A stretch of 32,084 bases of DNA from Parachlorella kessleri (lineage: Eukaryota > Chlorophyta > Trebouxiophyceae > Chlorellales > Chlorellaceae), in assembly GCA_001598975.1 (NCBI GenBank), contig BBXU01000251.1, forward strand, positions 1-32,084, read 5' to 3'. How positions within the stretch are numbered: the first letter of the stretch is position 1; each line of letters begins with the position of its first letter. The notes beneath the pieces are model-generated. The model was given only the letters and a program-made list of their open reading frames with translations, ran no database searches and was not told where the DNA came from. The translations under genes were made by a program, and so were the position numbers. Positions 23,432 through 32,084 of the stretch are shown piece after piece.

Positions 23432-23861
23432 TGTTGGCTGTTGTGACTAGTGTCTTTGCCTTTGGTGTATTGGCTTGGCCTGGCAAGGGTACCTTTGCCG
23501 TGCATATCATACGCACTATTGTGCTTGCATATGAAGCCCACCGCGCATCAGTTAGGCTCTGTGTAGTTGCCTGCCTACCTTGAGTTCTAACTGAGGAGGA
23601 TGCTTGAAAGTTTGATTGCGTGATGGCTCACCACATCCTTGGGTATTCAAGCTGACGCATCAGCAATCCTTCGCTGCTATTCTTTCTTTTCATGATCTCC
23701 CTTTCACATATCCGTATCATCATTTGTAAGGGGCATCTCAGGGACACTGGCATTAACAACATGGAGCAGCACCGAACGGCCTGCTAGTTGGCACAAGGCA
23801 AAAAGCCTGCCCACAAGCCGAGCAGCCTGGGACACACCCAGTGAGCAGGCGGACACCAAAG

Positions 23862-23866
23862 TTACA
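23862..23866 (-). terminator. Polyadenylation signal TGTAA on the minus strand, TEF30 gene
   Basis: TTACA on the plus strand reads TGTAA on the minus strand, 152 bases after the TEF30 stop codon. Confidence 0.55.
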
Positions 23867-24017
23867 AAAGAATCGTAACATCCTCCCAACTTCAGCTCCA
23901 GCAATCCTCAGCATACTGTCCAAGGTCCAGACTGTGCGGTCCCCAAGATATGTCGTTGATATTCAACCAACCGTCTACTCCACATCTGTCGTGGGCACCC
24001 CCGGCGGCCTGCCGCCC

Positions 24018-27000
24018 TCACATCTCCTCCTTCTTCCTGCCAAAGCTGAAGATGTTCTTGATAGCACTGCAGGCAGCGGGAGGCAGACGTTTTTGTCACA
24101 TTACCATATCTACATGAAGTCCTGCTAGTAAGCCCAGCTCCTGCTCCCTGTTCTCACTACCTGCCACCCATACTGTTACCCAGACTCAAATGCATGTCTG
24201 CATACAGCCCTGTCAGTCCAGTTCACCTCTTGCTTGGTGTTCACATGACCTGCCACCCTTACTCATCACCCAGAGGACATTGCATTAAGCCCTGTCAATA
24301 CAGTCCAACCCTATCTCCTCCCTGTTCGCAATCACTGCCACCATAGCCATATGTGAAGGGGGGGCGGCAGACCTAGCAAAGCAGACATGACCCCAACCCT
24401 GCTATCGGAGCCAGTTTAGCGGATTGCAGTACCTGCTGCCAGGAACAGCACTGCACATCCAGCAACACAGCAGCCAAGGTGCCCCAATCTCACATGGGAA
24501 CAGCTTTAGCCGCACTGCCATGGTAACAAAGCACCAAGCTAAATACTCCTCCTTTCAGCCACCTCCGTGCCCATGCTCCAAAGCAGAGTCCCACCATCCA
24601 TCCGTGCTTGTCCCTCACAGTGCAGTCCCACGTCCCTCCCTTCCTTTAGCATCTGGAGCATCGACACCCGCTCGACAGCTATACTATGTCCCCCTGCGTC
24701 CCGACTGTCCCCCAGACTTACTTGATGGCAGCCTCGTTGATGATTGGCTCATCGTACTTGTCAATGACTGCGTTGAACCTTGCCTTATCAGCCCGCAGGT
24801 TGTTCAAGTTGGGGTCCTTGCGCACCTGTACATCACATAAGCCAGCATCCACACCAGCTCGCTGTTGAACTACCGGCTAGCCTGCTGCCAACACTGCCAA
24901 CACTGGCCCAGGGAAGAGCCACAATCCTGCTTTGGCTCATGCTGCTGGTGCTGCTCCCAGCCACACACTCCTTCCAGACCCATCAAAGCTCTAGGAAACA
25001 AGGGGCGGCACTCTGTCCTGAGACATGTGTGCCGCCATTCGTGCCTGTTCGCTCCCCTGACGTAGCTGCTGCTCTGTTTGCCAGTCAGGAACGCTTACCT
25101 TGCTACGGCTGGGCAGCGAGGCCTGAGCATATTTTATTTACTTATTAATTAACTTATTATTTATTTATTTATTCTGTTCAACGCTTACCTTGTCAAAGTC
25201 CTCAAAGCCCGCTGCTAGCGATGCGTTGAGTGCCTCCAGCCCATTGTCAACCTGCACCAACGTCGGGTCAGACTCAAGCAAGTGCCGCGGGTTGCAACCC
25301 AGCACAGCCAACAGTTGCTAGCAAGCGCCTCCCTACAGGTTGGTGCCCCGCATGGTCTGTGCGGCATGGCCAAGACGCATTGACGACCTTCATAGCATAC
25401 GCCTAGCAGCGCAATGCCACGCACACAGGGGCTTAGGTGACACTGGGTTTTCACCTTTCCCACCAGCCACCTTTGGCTTGTTCCAGGCTCTACCCGCATG
25501 CTGGGGAGCAACCGACGCAGGCACACCCATGACTGCCGTGAACTGCTGCGGTCTCTAGTAGGCTACCACACAACTCCTGGGATGCAGCTACCTCAGGACA
25601 TACAACTCGCCCCCCTGCACCTGGCCCACAGCACTTGGCCACTGCACCGCCCACCTGTTTGAGCGCCGCAAAGCAGCACGCGATGTTGTACTGGGTCACC
25701 CTGTACACCTCCGTCACACGGGCAAAGTTGTCGCCCAGGTAGTTCTTGGGCTCCATGCTCAGCACGTTCTCAAAGTCAATCAGTGCCTGTGAGCACGAGG
25801 GAGCATAAAGATGAAATCAGGAATGGAAACCCGAATGCAATGGGCTGTGTGGCACCAGCCTGGCAGTCTCAGGCCTCTCTTCAGCTTCGTGCCGAGCAAA
25901 CTGCCAAGTGGGTCAGGGTCTGCGCAAAAGGGCGCAGCTTATCAACCAAATACCCACAAGCAACAACAATCTTCCATGCCACCTAGCAGACAATAACACT
26001 CCTAAAATTCAATCAGTATGCATGTGCACAAGGTGCGAGGGACACGATATCCAAATGCTCTAATTGCAAGTACAGACAGTTTCTCTGCAGAGGAGTGGTA
26101 AGGCCTGGTCCTCTTTCCTCGTCACATGGCTCCGTGCCCCTTCGTTCCGCCAGTTACACTCTCACACCGCATGCCGCTTGCACTAGACGCCCCACAACCC
26201 CCATGCCTTGCAAACCACTGCACAACCTTGCCGACGTGGAACCTGGCAGTCATCCCTACCAAGGCTGGTCTAGAAACAGCTGCCTTCTTACCAGCAGAAG
26301 CACAAGCAGCAGCCCTCAATAAGAGCCCTCTCCCTTTATGAACCAAGCTTTTTTTCAACGCAGCCTTGACCCACCTCCTCGATCTTGCCCTTCTTGAATT
26401 TGGCCAACGCTTCGTCAAACAAGGCACGCCGCGTGCGCTCGGCCTCCCGCCGTGCCGCGTAGTTCCGCTCCTGCATGGACACACACAAGGATTATGTCAT
26501 AATGTCCCTCCTTTCCGATTCTGCCTGCTCACTGACGCAGCTGGCACACGCCACACTGCTGTCTGACCCCATCCTGTCATGTGCACTCGTCTATCGTATA
26601 ATGTCACAATACTACTACACGTCCAGTTTCCTTGTATCATATCATATCAGAAACCTGTAGATAAACTGCAGTAAATAGTCTGCAGCATCCTGTTGTGGCG
26701 GTCGCTGCTGGGCCTGCTAGGCTGGGGCTGGGGCAGAGTCTGCGGTGTGCTGGAGGTGTGATGCTCCTTGCAAGCACCCCCACCTGCATTTCCTTGGTCC
26801 CAATGCCGTAGTTGCCGCCGACCCGATCCGCTTTGAACAGCCTCTCCTCCTCACTGAGCTCTTCGGCCTGCACGACACATCAGCAAGGTATCAGATACCT
26901 CCCCTTGCTTGGGATCCTATTGCATATCTCACCACGTCATACTCAGCTTTTCAGCCTGCCATGGCAGACATGCCAGACACATCAGCAAAGCGCTAGAGAC

Positions 27001-28711
27001 TCCTCCGTTGCTTGGGATCCGAATATCACCCTCACCAGGTGTCGCACACTCCTGAAACTGCAACCAATAGCACGTGCAGCTTCTCTACGTAATACAACAA
27101 AAGTAACCTCTCGGCTAAGGCCCGGACAGACTCTTCCCGTCAGCTTGTAAAAGGATATATTCCAGACGGACAACTTGCATCATCGCGCACCAAGACATGG
27201 TACTAGCATCCACTCCTGGTCATGTTCTCCCGCTACGTAACGTGCATCGAAGTCAGTATGGATAGTGCAAAGGGTATCACAGGTTGCACCATGGCATCTC
27301 CCAAGCAACCGACCCACCTCCAGAGCGGTCATGTCGCCACCCATCTTCTTGAGCTTCAGGTAAACCTGCCCGCTGCGAGTTTTGATGGCGTAGACCACCT
27401 GGCCATAGTTGAGGGCGTCCCACACATCTGCACCCAAACGCCTTGCAAGCCCTTGGCATGACAGCTACCCCGCACTGCCAGCAAGTGACCACCTGGCCAT
27501 GGTTCGGTGCGTCCCACACAAGTGCACCCACGAGCCTTGCGGGCCCTTGGCATGACAGCTACCCCGCACTGCCAGCTAGTGACCACCTGGCCATAGTTCG
27601 GTGCGTCCCACACAAGTGCACCCACACGCCATGCAAGCCCTTGGCACGACAGCTACTCCTCACTGCCGGCTAGGAACACCACAGTGGGTGGCCCTCCGCT
27701 GCGTGCTTTTATGGCTACAGCCGCCAGGTCAGCAAGTGCTTCTTGTGGACTGAGTATGTGGACTGAGTACATACTGGTAGCCAGCAACCTGGTCCATGCA
27801 GATGCAGAGAGGGGGCATCCAAGGCAGGCCTCTCCATAGCCAACTCACCCTTGTGAGGCAGCTGCCCTTTTTTCCCATGAACCAATACACAGAGTAATAT
27901 GTACCTTGATGACTCATGCTTCCTTGAATAGCTGAGCAGGAGCGCTGACTTGGCCCTCACCCGATGCCTCCGACAGGCCCAAGGCAGGTTGTCGTTACAG
28001 GCTGCTTGCCTTGGAAAATTTCACACAGCAGCCTCCAATAGGTTGCCCCGCTCACCTCCGCCAAAGGAGGCCGACACCTTCACCACTTTGTCTCCTGGCG
28101 TCACTTGATCGCTGGTGTTGCCGAGCCGTGGGTCCGAGCGCGTCACATACACGCCATTGTCATTGCCGCGGCCAAATTTCAGGCCAAGAGGCTTGTCCAA
28201 GTACAGCTCATAAAACTCCTCAGTTGTGGATGCTGGTGCTGCTGCTTTGGTGTCTGCGGCTGCCGAACAGACGAGGCGCAGCTGCTGCCGCGCCTTAAGC
28301 TGCTGCTGCTGCCTGTGGGCTGCTGTGGCCGTTGGGTTTGCAAACGCCAGAAACCCCTGCAACACTGAGCCCTAACATCCTAAGAACTGGTATGCAGGGT
28401 TTGGACTTCAAGGGGGGGTTGGCTCAGATATACTGCGTGGGTACAAATCCAAGGTGTTATATATAGCCTATAACCACGCAGTTATTCTATCACTTCAGAC
28501 ACACCACTGGTCCCAGAAAGCGCCGCTACAGCAGCTTACCGTGCGCAGATGGGGCCTGCAACCATGCACAGTGGGAGAGCTCAAAGGCTGATCCAAAAGT
28601 GCAGCAGAAGAGTGCCAGAACATCAAGTCGACAAACCTACCTTGAAGCAGCTGCGGCGGTAGCCCTGGAGCTGCCACTCTGCGCCAGCTGGCCAGCCTGC
28701 ATTGTCGCCAT
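24018..28711 (-). CDS. TEF30: PSII repair/assembly factor TEF30 (MET1/ZKT), PDZ + TPR protein
   Basis: Stroma-side thylakoid protein that, from the plant MET1 and Chlamydomonas TEF30 literature, binds PSII cores and promotes supercomplex formation during repair. Minus-strand exons in order: 28711-28641, 28312-28056, 27427-27318, 26867-26784, 26470-26375, 25786-25655, 25251-25189, 24825-24722, 24066-24018. All junctions are in phase, giving 321 residues, close to Arabidopsis MET1. Residues 1-41 are a Ser/Ala/Arg-rich transit peptide with a VCSA cleavage-type site. The PDZ fold begins at KPLGLKF (64-70) with GVYVTRSDP and ends VYLKLKK. A basic helix follows (ADRVGGNYGIGTKEMQ). TPR helices carry ALIDFENVL, TQYNIACCFAALKQ and GLEALNASLAAGFEDF. 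The C-terminus NAIKNIFSFGRKK matches plant MET1 closely. The exon 2 acceptor at 28313 was chosen because it alone keeps phase with the ATG exon; a TTGCAG at 28357-28362 is out of phase. Confidence 0.95.
24140..24350. repeat. About three degenerate 85-90 bp tandem units in the last TEF30 intron
   Basis: CTGCCACC recurs at 24161, 24250 and 24335, with shared surroundings (CCCTGTCA, AGTCCA, CTCCTGCTCCCTGTTC-like). No exon sequence is included, unlike the other repeats in the window. Confidence 0.65.
25091..25193 (-). repeat. Duplicated splice donor of TEF30 exon 25189-25251, 90 bp apart
   Basis: AACGCTTACCTTG (minus strand CAAGGTAAGCGTT) is present at 25090 and again at 25180, where it is the real exon end and donor. 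The downstream copy keeps a full AAG|GTAAGC donor. Confidence 0.65.
25130..25176. repeat. AT-rich low-complexity tract in a TEF30 intron
   Basis: About 45 bases of TTTA/TTAT repeats with TTAATTAA, in sharp contrast with the GC-rich surroundings. It lies between the real and duplicated donor. Confidence 0.8.
26507..26592 (+). repeat. Dispersed intron element, copy 3 (TEF30 intron)
   Basis: CCTCCTTTCCGATTCTGCCT, then GCAGCTGGCACACGCCACAC, TGCTGTCTGACCCCATCCTG and TCATGTGCACTCG. It is the longest copy, in antisense orientation relative to TEF30. Confidence 0.7.
26861..27030 (-). repeat. Direct duplication (about 103 bp) next to the acceptor of TEF30 exon 26784-26867
   Basis: GACACATCAGCAA followed by CTCC and TTGCTTGGGATCC occurs at about 26873-26914 and again at about 26976-27022. 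The units abut the 3' splice site of the exon. The second copy also has a CTTCGGCCTG-like start (TTTCAGCCTG near 26948). Confidence 0.75.
27393..27674 (-). repeat. Three 94-bp tandem copies of the acceptor and start of TEF30 exon 27318-27427
   Basis: Units begin at 27393, 27487 and 27581, exactly 94 bp apart. Each holds about 35 bp of exon start (minus strand VWDA.NYGQVV) and about 60 bp of upstream intron. Only the unit at the real exon keeps GTGCAG; the other two read GTGCAC, so the acceptor AG is lost. Confidence 0.93.
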
Positions 28712-29107
28712 GAACTGCAGCAACAAGCCTCAAAGACGATAAGTTGACCGAAGGTTGTTGCCGGGCCGCTGCAGCTGGTGAGTTGTAGACCCTCCTATCC
28801 CTATGGCCACCTGTGGTGAGGGGGATCGGTATCTAGTACCCTGGCCAGTATCTGGCCAGAGTATCTCTCTCGCTCTTGTTGGCAAGGACCTTACGACGAA
28901 ATTGCGTGCGTTGCCATAGCTTGCGAAGTTCAGTACTGCTTCGTTCGGTGGGCCAACAACGCAGTGTGGCTGCCTTTTCATTACCTTCGCTGCAAGTCCA
29001 CTTCTTCCGTAAGGGCCCCCAGCCGCATACAGAATGAATCAACCTATTACAACTCACCCAGTACACATCACGTCTTTGTTCACTTTGCAAGCTCAGCCCA
29101 AAATCCC
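28712..29107. promoter_or_regulatory. Divergent promoter region between TEF30 and the DUF3754 gene
   Basis: 396 bases separate the two divergent start codons, so both promoters and 5'UTRs must fit here unless upstream non-coding exons exist. No clear TATA box was seen on either strand. Confidence 0.55.
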
Positions 29108-31889
29108 ATGGATCCTGGGCAGGCAGTTGTCACTAAAGACCGTGTCACGGCATCGGCTGATCGGTTCGTAGAGGTGGACGATGTGGCGCTCGTGGACTTC
29201 TTCCAAGGTTGGCCTGCCACTTATGCTCACACACTGCTGCCCTCGCATTACAGTGCCAGCCCTTACCGCTGTGACTTCCCACTACAGGCGTCCTCCCACC
29301 AGAGCTCAAGCAGCAGATCGCTGCACTGCATGTTCTGCTAGACGGCCTCTGTGGCCAGGAGAGCCTTGAGCTGCGCAGGTATGCTTGGTAGACTGTTGAC
29401 TGGGCAAGGTTTGAGGTGCCTGGTGCACTCTGTTCTCGGCAGTCTATTATAGTCTGCACTAGCCTTGCAAGATGCTTGCCAGAGAACGGTTGCATCCTCA
29501 TCAGCAGAACTTGCTCAGTAGAAGCTTCCCTGGAGGTATGATCTGTGCTCTCTCTAGCTACCTCTTATCAGGTGCAAGAAAGCTCTGTGCTGATGCAGGC
29601 GCCTCGAGGGTGGCTTTTACTTCTTTGCGAGGGCTGCCGCTGGTGAACCAGCAGCTCTCGGAGACTTTGGTGAGGGATCTACAACCTGTTCATTGGGTTA
29701 CAGCAGACACCCTTACCCTGGTTACGACGCTGTCACCAGCCGCCCTACAGTAGTGCTCTCCTGACTAGCTCTGGGCCCCCAACTACAACACACCCTTGAG
29801 CCGTCTAGACCCGCATCCCACACTACAGTGGGTTCTTATGCTGTTGCTCTCCAACCCAGCGGGGTGGCATGACAGATGAAGCGTGCTCTCACTGGCCCTG
29901 CCCTTATTCCCTTATTGTATTCAGCCGGCTGGGACGATGTGGATTCCCTGGAGCATCTTTTCATCAGCGACCTGCTGTCGGCGATGCGCAACGGGCACTA
30001 CAAGCTGCTGGGGCAGCAGGAGTGGGAGGGAGCGCTCTGCGAGCATTTCTCGGTAAGGCAGCGCCGCTGGGGATCCGGAGCTTGTATTGGTGACGCTGGC
30101 AAGTAGTGCAAAGCGGGCACTGAAAAGACATGTCAGAGCTGCATGCAAGGTTTGCATGGTTTGTTCACTCAGTTTCACCGTTGGGTGTTCTGATTTGCTC
30201 AAGCGCTGGAAGGTTGTGGGCAGGGCCAGGCTCTCTGCAGTGGTGTACCAGTGGTGTAGCGTTGGCGATGGGAGAACTGTATTTTCTCAGAGGCTGAGAA
30301 CAATTCAACCGATGTGGGGGGGAAGCGTCACATCGGTCAAGACGGTAGGAGGGTCACGGCCTTTGCTGCAAAACTCCTTATGCCCTCTACTTGTTGGACA
30401 AGTGTTCCCTCACCCGGGTTGGCCTTGCCCGGTTGTGCGAGCTGCCCGCATAGAGGCAATCGCCCTGGAACCCACTCCTGCGCTTCTTGCTTGGCCGGCC
30501 TGCAGGAGGGGGTTTGCTGGTAGAAAGGGGGCATAGTATCTCCCCTTGCATACCTCATGACTCCTGTGTGCAGGCAAACAGCAGCTCTTCTCTTGGCAGG
30601 CGCAGACGTGGATCATTTCTTCAAGTCGCACGGGGTCTATAAGGAAGGACTAGTTGCCGGAAACCTGTGGGTGCTGCGGCGAGACAACAAGGGGCTCCTT
30701 AAAAAGGTCAAGGAGTAAAGGCGATTCAATCTTATGGTCTGGCGGCATAAGACCTCAGGCAAACCGGGTCACGCCTCTGCTCCTTGACGTTCGCAAGGAG
30801 CCCCTCCATGCCCTAGTTGTCTCGCAGCAGCACCCACAGGTTTCCTGCAGCCAATCCCTCATTTGTGACCCCGTGCGACGAGAGGAAGGCATCCGCACCT
30901 GCGCCTGCTAAGAGGAGAGCTGCAGGCATATCATATATCTTGGCAACCATATGTTCTTGCAGGCATATGCATTATATTGTATCCTAAGTAAACCCCGTAC
31001 CCTAGGTTGAATATATAGATACTTTGTTACCCGCCACGCTGCTGTCCGACCACTTCCTGTCACGTGCATTGCCATCTTAGACTGTTAATAAATCTCATCA
31101 TATGCCCTGCTCCGCAGTTCTACCTGCCCATGCGGGTGGACTACACCGCCACGGACAGCGGCCTAAGAATTAAACATTCTCAATTGTTGATTTTTTTCCC
31201 AAGCCACCCTGCTCTGCAGTTCTACCTGCCCATGCGGGTGGACTACACTGCCATGGACAGCGGCCTGCTGAGCCGCTTCTGGGCGCGGCACGGGTCGGAG
31301 GAGCGGCTGGACGCGCCGCCACAGCTGGCCGACAGGTGCCTCATCTTCTATCGGGGCGTGACACAGGTACGCAGGGGAAAGGCGGCTTCGTGCTTGCACG
31401 TGCTGTGTGTGTGTGTCTCTCTCGTCATGCATGTGTGTATGGTGGTGTGCGTGGGGGTGGTGTGTGTGGGTTGAGAGGGGGGGCATTCATGGTTCTGCCG
31501 CTGCCTACCTTGGGTTGGGTAGGTAAGTGCTTCTTGCCGCTTGGGAGGTGTCAAGCAGCCGTCCTTCATCCAAAGGTGGTTCGTTCATGTGAGTTCACGC
31601 TACCGTTGGCAGCGGCACTACAAAGGTGCCTCCTTCCCACATTACCCTCCCCACATTTACCCTCCCCCCCCCCTCCTCCCCCCCTCCCTCTCCCACACAC
31701 ACACACGCCCCACACCCCACCCCTGGATCCCTGCAGGCGGACATGGTAGGGGATTTCTACATGTTGAAGGCGGAGTACCTCACCAACTTCTTCATCGTGC
31801 AGCCGGTGCTGGCCGCCGTCACCCGGCTCGGCTCCCTCACCAAAATTTCGCCCCTGGCGGACCTGGGGGCAGTGGCCAAGACACAACTG
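29108..31889 (+). CDS. DUF3754 (TMEM143-like) membrane protein, N-terminal part, cut by the right edge
   Basis: Exons: 29108-29207, 29288-29378, 29599-29669, 29925-30052, 31220-31366, 31737-31889. All in phase, 230 codons in the window; the last donor (GTGGGT, 31890) points past the edge. Residues seen include RFVEVDDVALVDFF, GVLPPELKQQIAAL, HYKLLGQQEWEGALCEHF, FYLPMRVDYTAMDSGLLSRF, LADRCLIFYRGV and FYMLKAEYLTNFFI. The order (EEW, LP-VDY-D-LL, then FADR-IFYRGV) is that of DUF3754 proteins of plants, algae and animals (TMEM143), whose C-terminal half has transmembrane helices. Function is unknown. The start was chosen as the first ATG in the open frame after stops in other frames; no clear organelle-targeting leader was seen, and an upstream exon cannot be excluded. 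Intron 4 (30053-31219) holds a foreign exon-like fragment and a copy of the next exon's start. Confidence 0.85.
30599..30718 (+). pseudogene. Exon-like fragment of unknown origin inside a DUF3754 intron
   Basis: After TTGGCAG the sequence reads open for 39 residues (ADVDHFFKSHGVYKEG ... GNLWVLRRDNKGLL) and ends in TAA. It looks like a real terminal exon by codon use, but it does not fit between the flanking DUF3754 exons, which join in phase without it. Read in phase with the preceding exon it would hit a stop after about 16 codons. The family was not recognised. A second, inverted copy of its 3' half lies just downstream. Confidence 0.55.
30659..30844. repeat. Inverted repeat of an exon-like segment (arms about 60 bp, loop about 60 bp)
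   Basis: Plus-strand 30659-30715 (GGAAACCTGTGGGTGCTGCG ... CAAGGAG) is mirrored by the minus strand of 30779-30844, with about 9 extra bases and a few mismatches in the second arm. Read on the minus strand, the second arm has an in-frame TAG after RDN. The RNA could form a long hairpin. Confidence 0.85.
31030..31076 (+). repeat. Dispersed intron element, copy 4 (DUF3754 intron)
   Basis: ACCCGCCACGCTGCTGTCCG followed by ACCACTTCCTGTCACGTGCA. It matches the 3' two thirds of the copy at 26507. Confidence 0.65.
31107..31279 (+). repeat. Duplicated acceptor and first ~46 bp of DUF3754 exon 31220-31366
   Basis: CCCTGCTCCGCAG followed by TTCTACCTGCCCATGCGGGT starts its exon-like part at 31118. The same junction with three or four differences starts the real exon at 31220, 102 bp later. 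The upstream copy keeps a usable GCAG acceptor but loses similarity after GACAGCGGCCT. Confidence 0.9.
31402..31482 (+). repeat. GT/G-rich tract at the start of a DUF3754 intron
   Basis: TGTGTGTGTGTCTCTCTC followed by runs of GTGTG, GGGGGTGG and GGGGGGG. It is compositionally complementary to the C/CA-rich tract at the end of the same intron. Confidence 0.8.
31637..31731 (+). repeat. C-rich and CA-rich tract before the acceptor of exon 31737-31889
   Basis: A pyrimidine run of mainly C with CACACACACACA near 31694-31705 and CCCCACACCCCACCCC just before the CTGCAG acceptor. It doubles as an unusually long polypyrimidine tract. Confidence 0.8.
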
Positions 31890-32020
31890 GTGGGTCGCGG
31901 AAGTCAGGCTGTGTTCCCGACCCCGTGCTGTGGGTAGTAAGCTCGTGGGTGCTGATGCTGCGCATGCTGGGTGCATGAGCTGGGTGCATGGCAGCAGCTG
32001 TCAGAGGGGCTCGCCAAGAA

Positions 32021-32084
32021 GCGGGGGAGGGTGTGGTGGGTGAGGTGTGTGGAGTGTGTGTGTGTGGTGGTTGTGGTGGGGAGA
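32021..32084 (+). repeat. GT/G-rich tract in the last intron, running into the window edge
   Basis: GGGGGAGGGTGTGG followed by GTGTGTGTGTGTGG-like sequence up to the edge. It is similar in kind to the tract at 31402-31482 and complementary to 31637-31731. Confidence 0.75.

Larger units (their letters stand above)
22956..24017. other. Convergent intergenic region: 3'UTRs of transporter and TEF30
   Basis: The two genes end toward each other. Apart from the two TGTAA signals, no exon, repeat or RNA gene was recognised in this stretch. Confidence 0.6.

Noticed and set aside
27393..27674. CRISPR-like array of evenly spaced repeats
   Set aside because: The 94-bp units are contiguous without unique spacers, contain exon sequence of the host gene, and lie in a eukaryotic intron.
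28313..28365. Extension of TEF30 exon 2 to the TTGCAG acceptor at 28357-28362 or a GTG start at 28365
   Set aside because: No ATG opens that frame, and it is out of phase with the ATG exon at 28711-28641, whereas acceptor CCCACAG at 28313 restores phase and gives a continuous transit peptide.
29472..29753. Open frame reading ASRVAFTSLRGLPLVNQQ in the DUF3754 gene
   Set aside because: The exon 29599-29669 is real, but phase from the flanking exons requires the other frame (RRLEGGFYFFARAAAGEP).

Overview
The window reads as nuclear DNA of a core-chlorophyte green alga. It has dense GT-AG introns with CAG/GTGAGT-type donors and TGCAG acceptors, TGTAA polyadenylation signals behind the coding regions, GC-rich codons, CAG-rich low-complexity coding sequence, and a photosynthesis gene known from plants and algae. 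The species cannot be named from this window. No prokaryotic operon, CRISPR array, rRNA, tRNA or autonomous transposon was seen. Every exon boundary was read by eye from splice consensus, phase continuity and remembered family motifs; no search or RNA data were used.

Layout: (1) 160-7986, plus strand, 5'-truncated: a SEN1/MAA3-type superfamily 1 RNA helicase ending in a ~560-residue Gln/Pro/Ala-rich tail with PPGF motifs and a Gly-Arg block. (2) 8365-13926, plus: a probably plastid-targeted alpha/beta hydrolase with a helical N-terminal region. (3) 15645-22955, plus: a 21-exon, 628-codon eukaryotic (UapA-like) nucleobase/purine transporter of the NAT/NCS2 family. (4) 24018-28711, minus: the PSII repair/assembly factor TEF30 (MET1/ZKT), transit peptide + PDZ + TPR, 9 exons and 321 codons, convergent with the transporter. 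(5) 29108 onward, plus: the N-terminal part of a DUF3754 (TMEM143-like) membrane protein, divergent from TEF30 across a ~400 bp shared promoter region and cut by the right edge.

The genes do not form a pathway; this is ordinary eukaryotic gene order. The unusual layer lies in the introns. In four of the five genes, 85-120 bp tandem units are repeated two to five times in the intron, and in most cases the unit spans an exon-intron junction. The result is a set of decayed 'echoes' of the exon edge with its 5' or 3' splice site beside the real exon. Some echoes have lost the AG, others keep a usable site and an open frame. An inverted exon-like copy, a short dispersed intron element (four copies in four genes) and complementary GT-rich and CA-rich tracts around a DUF3754 exon add to this. 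A general tandem-duplication process tolerated only in introns is the main alternative to a splice-site-linked mechanism.
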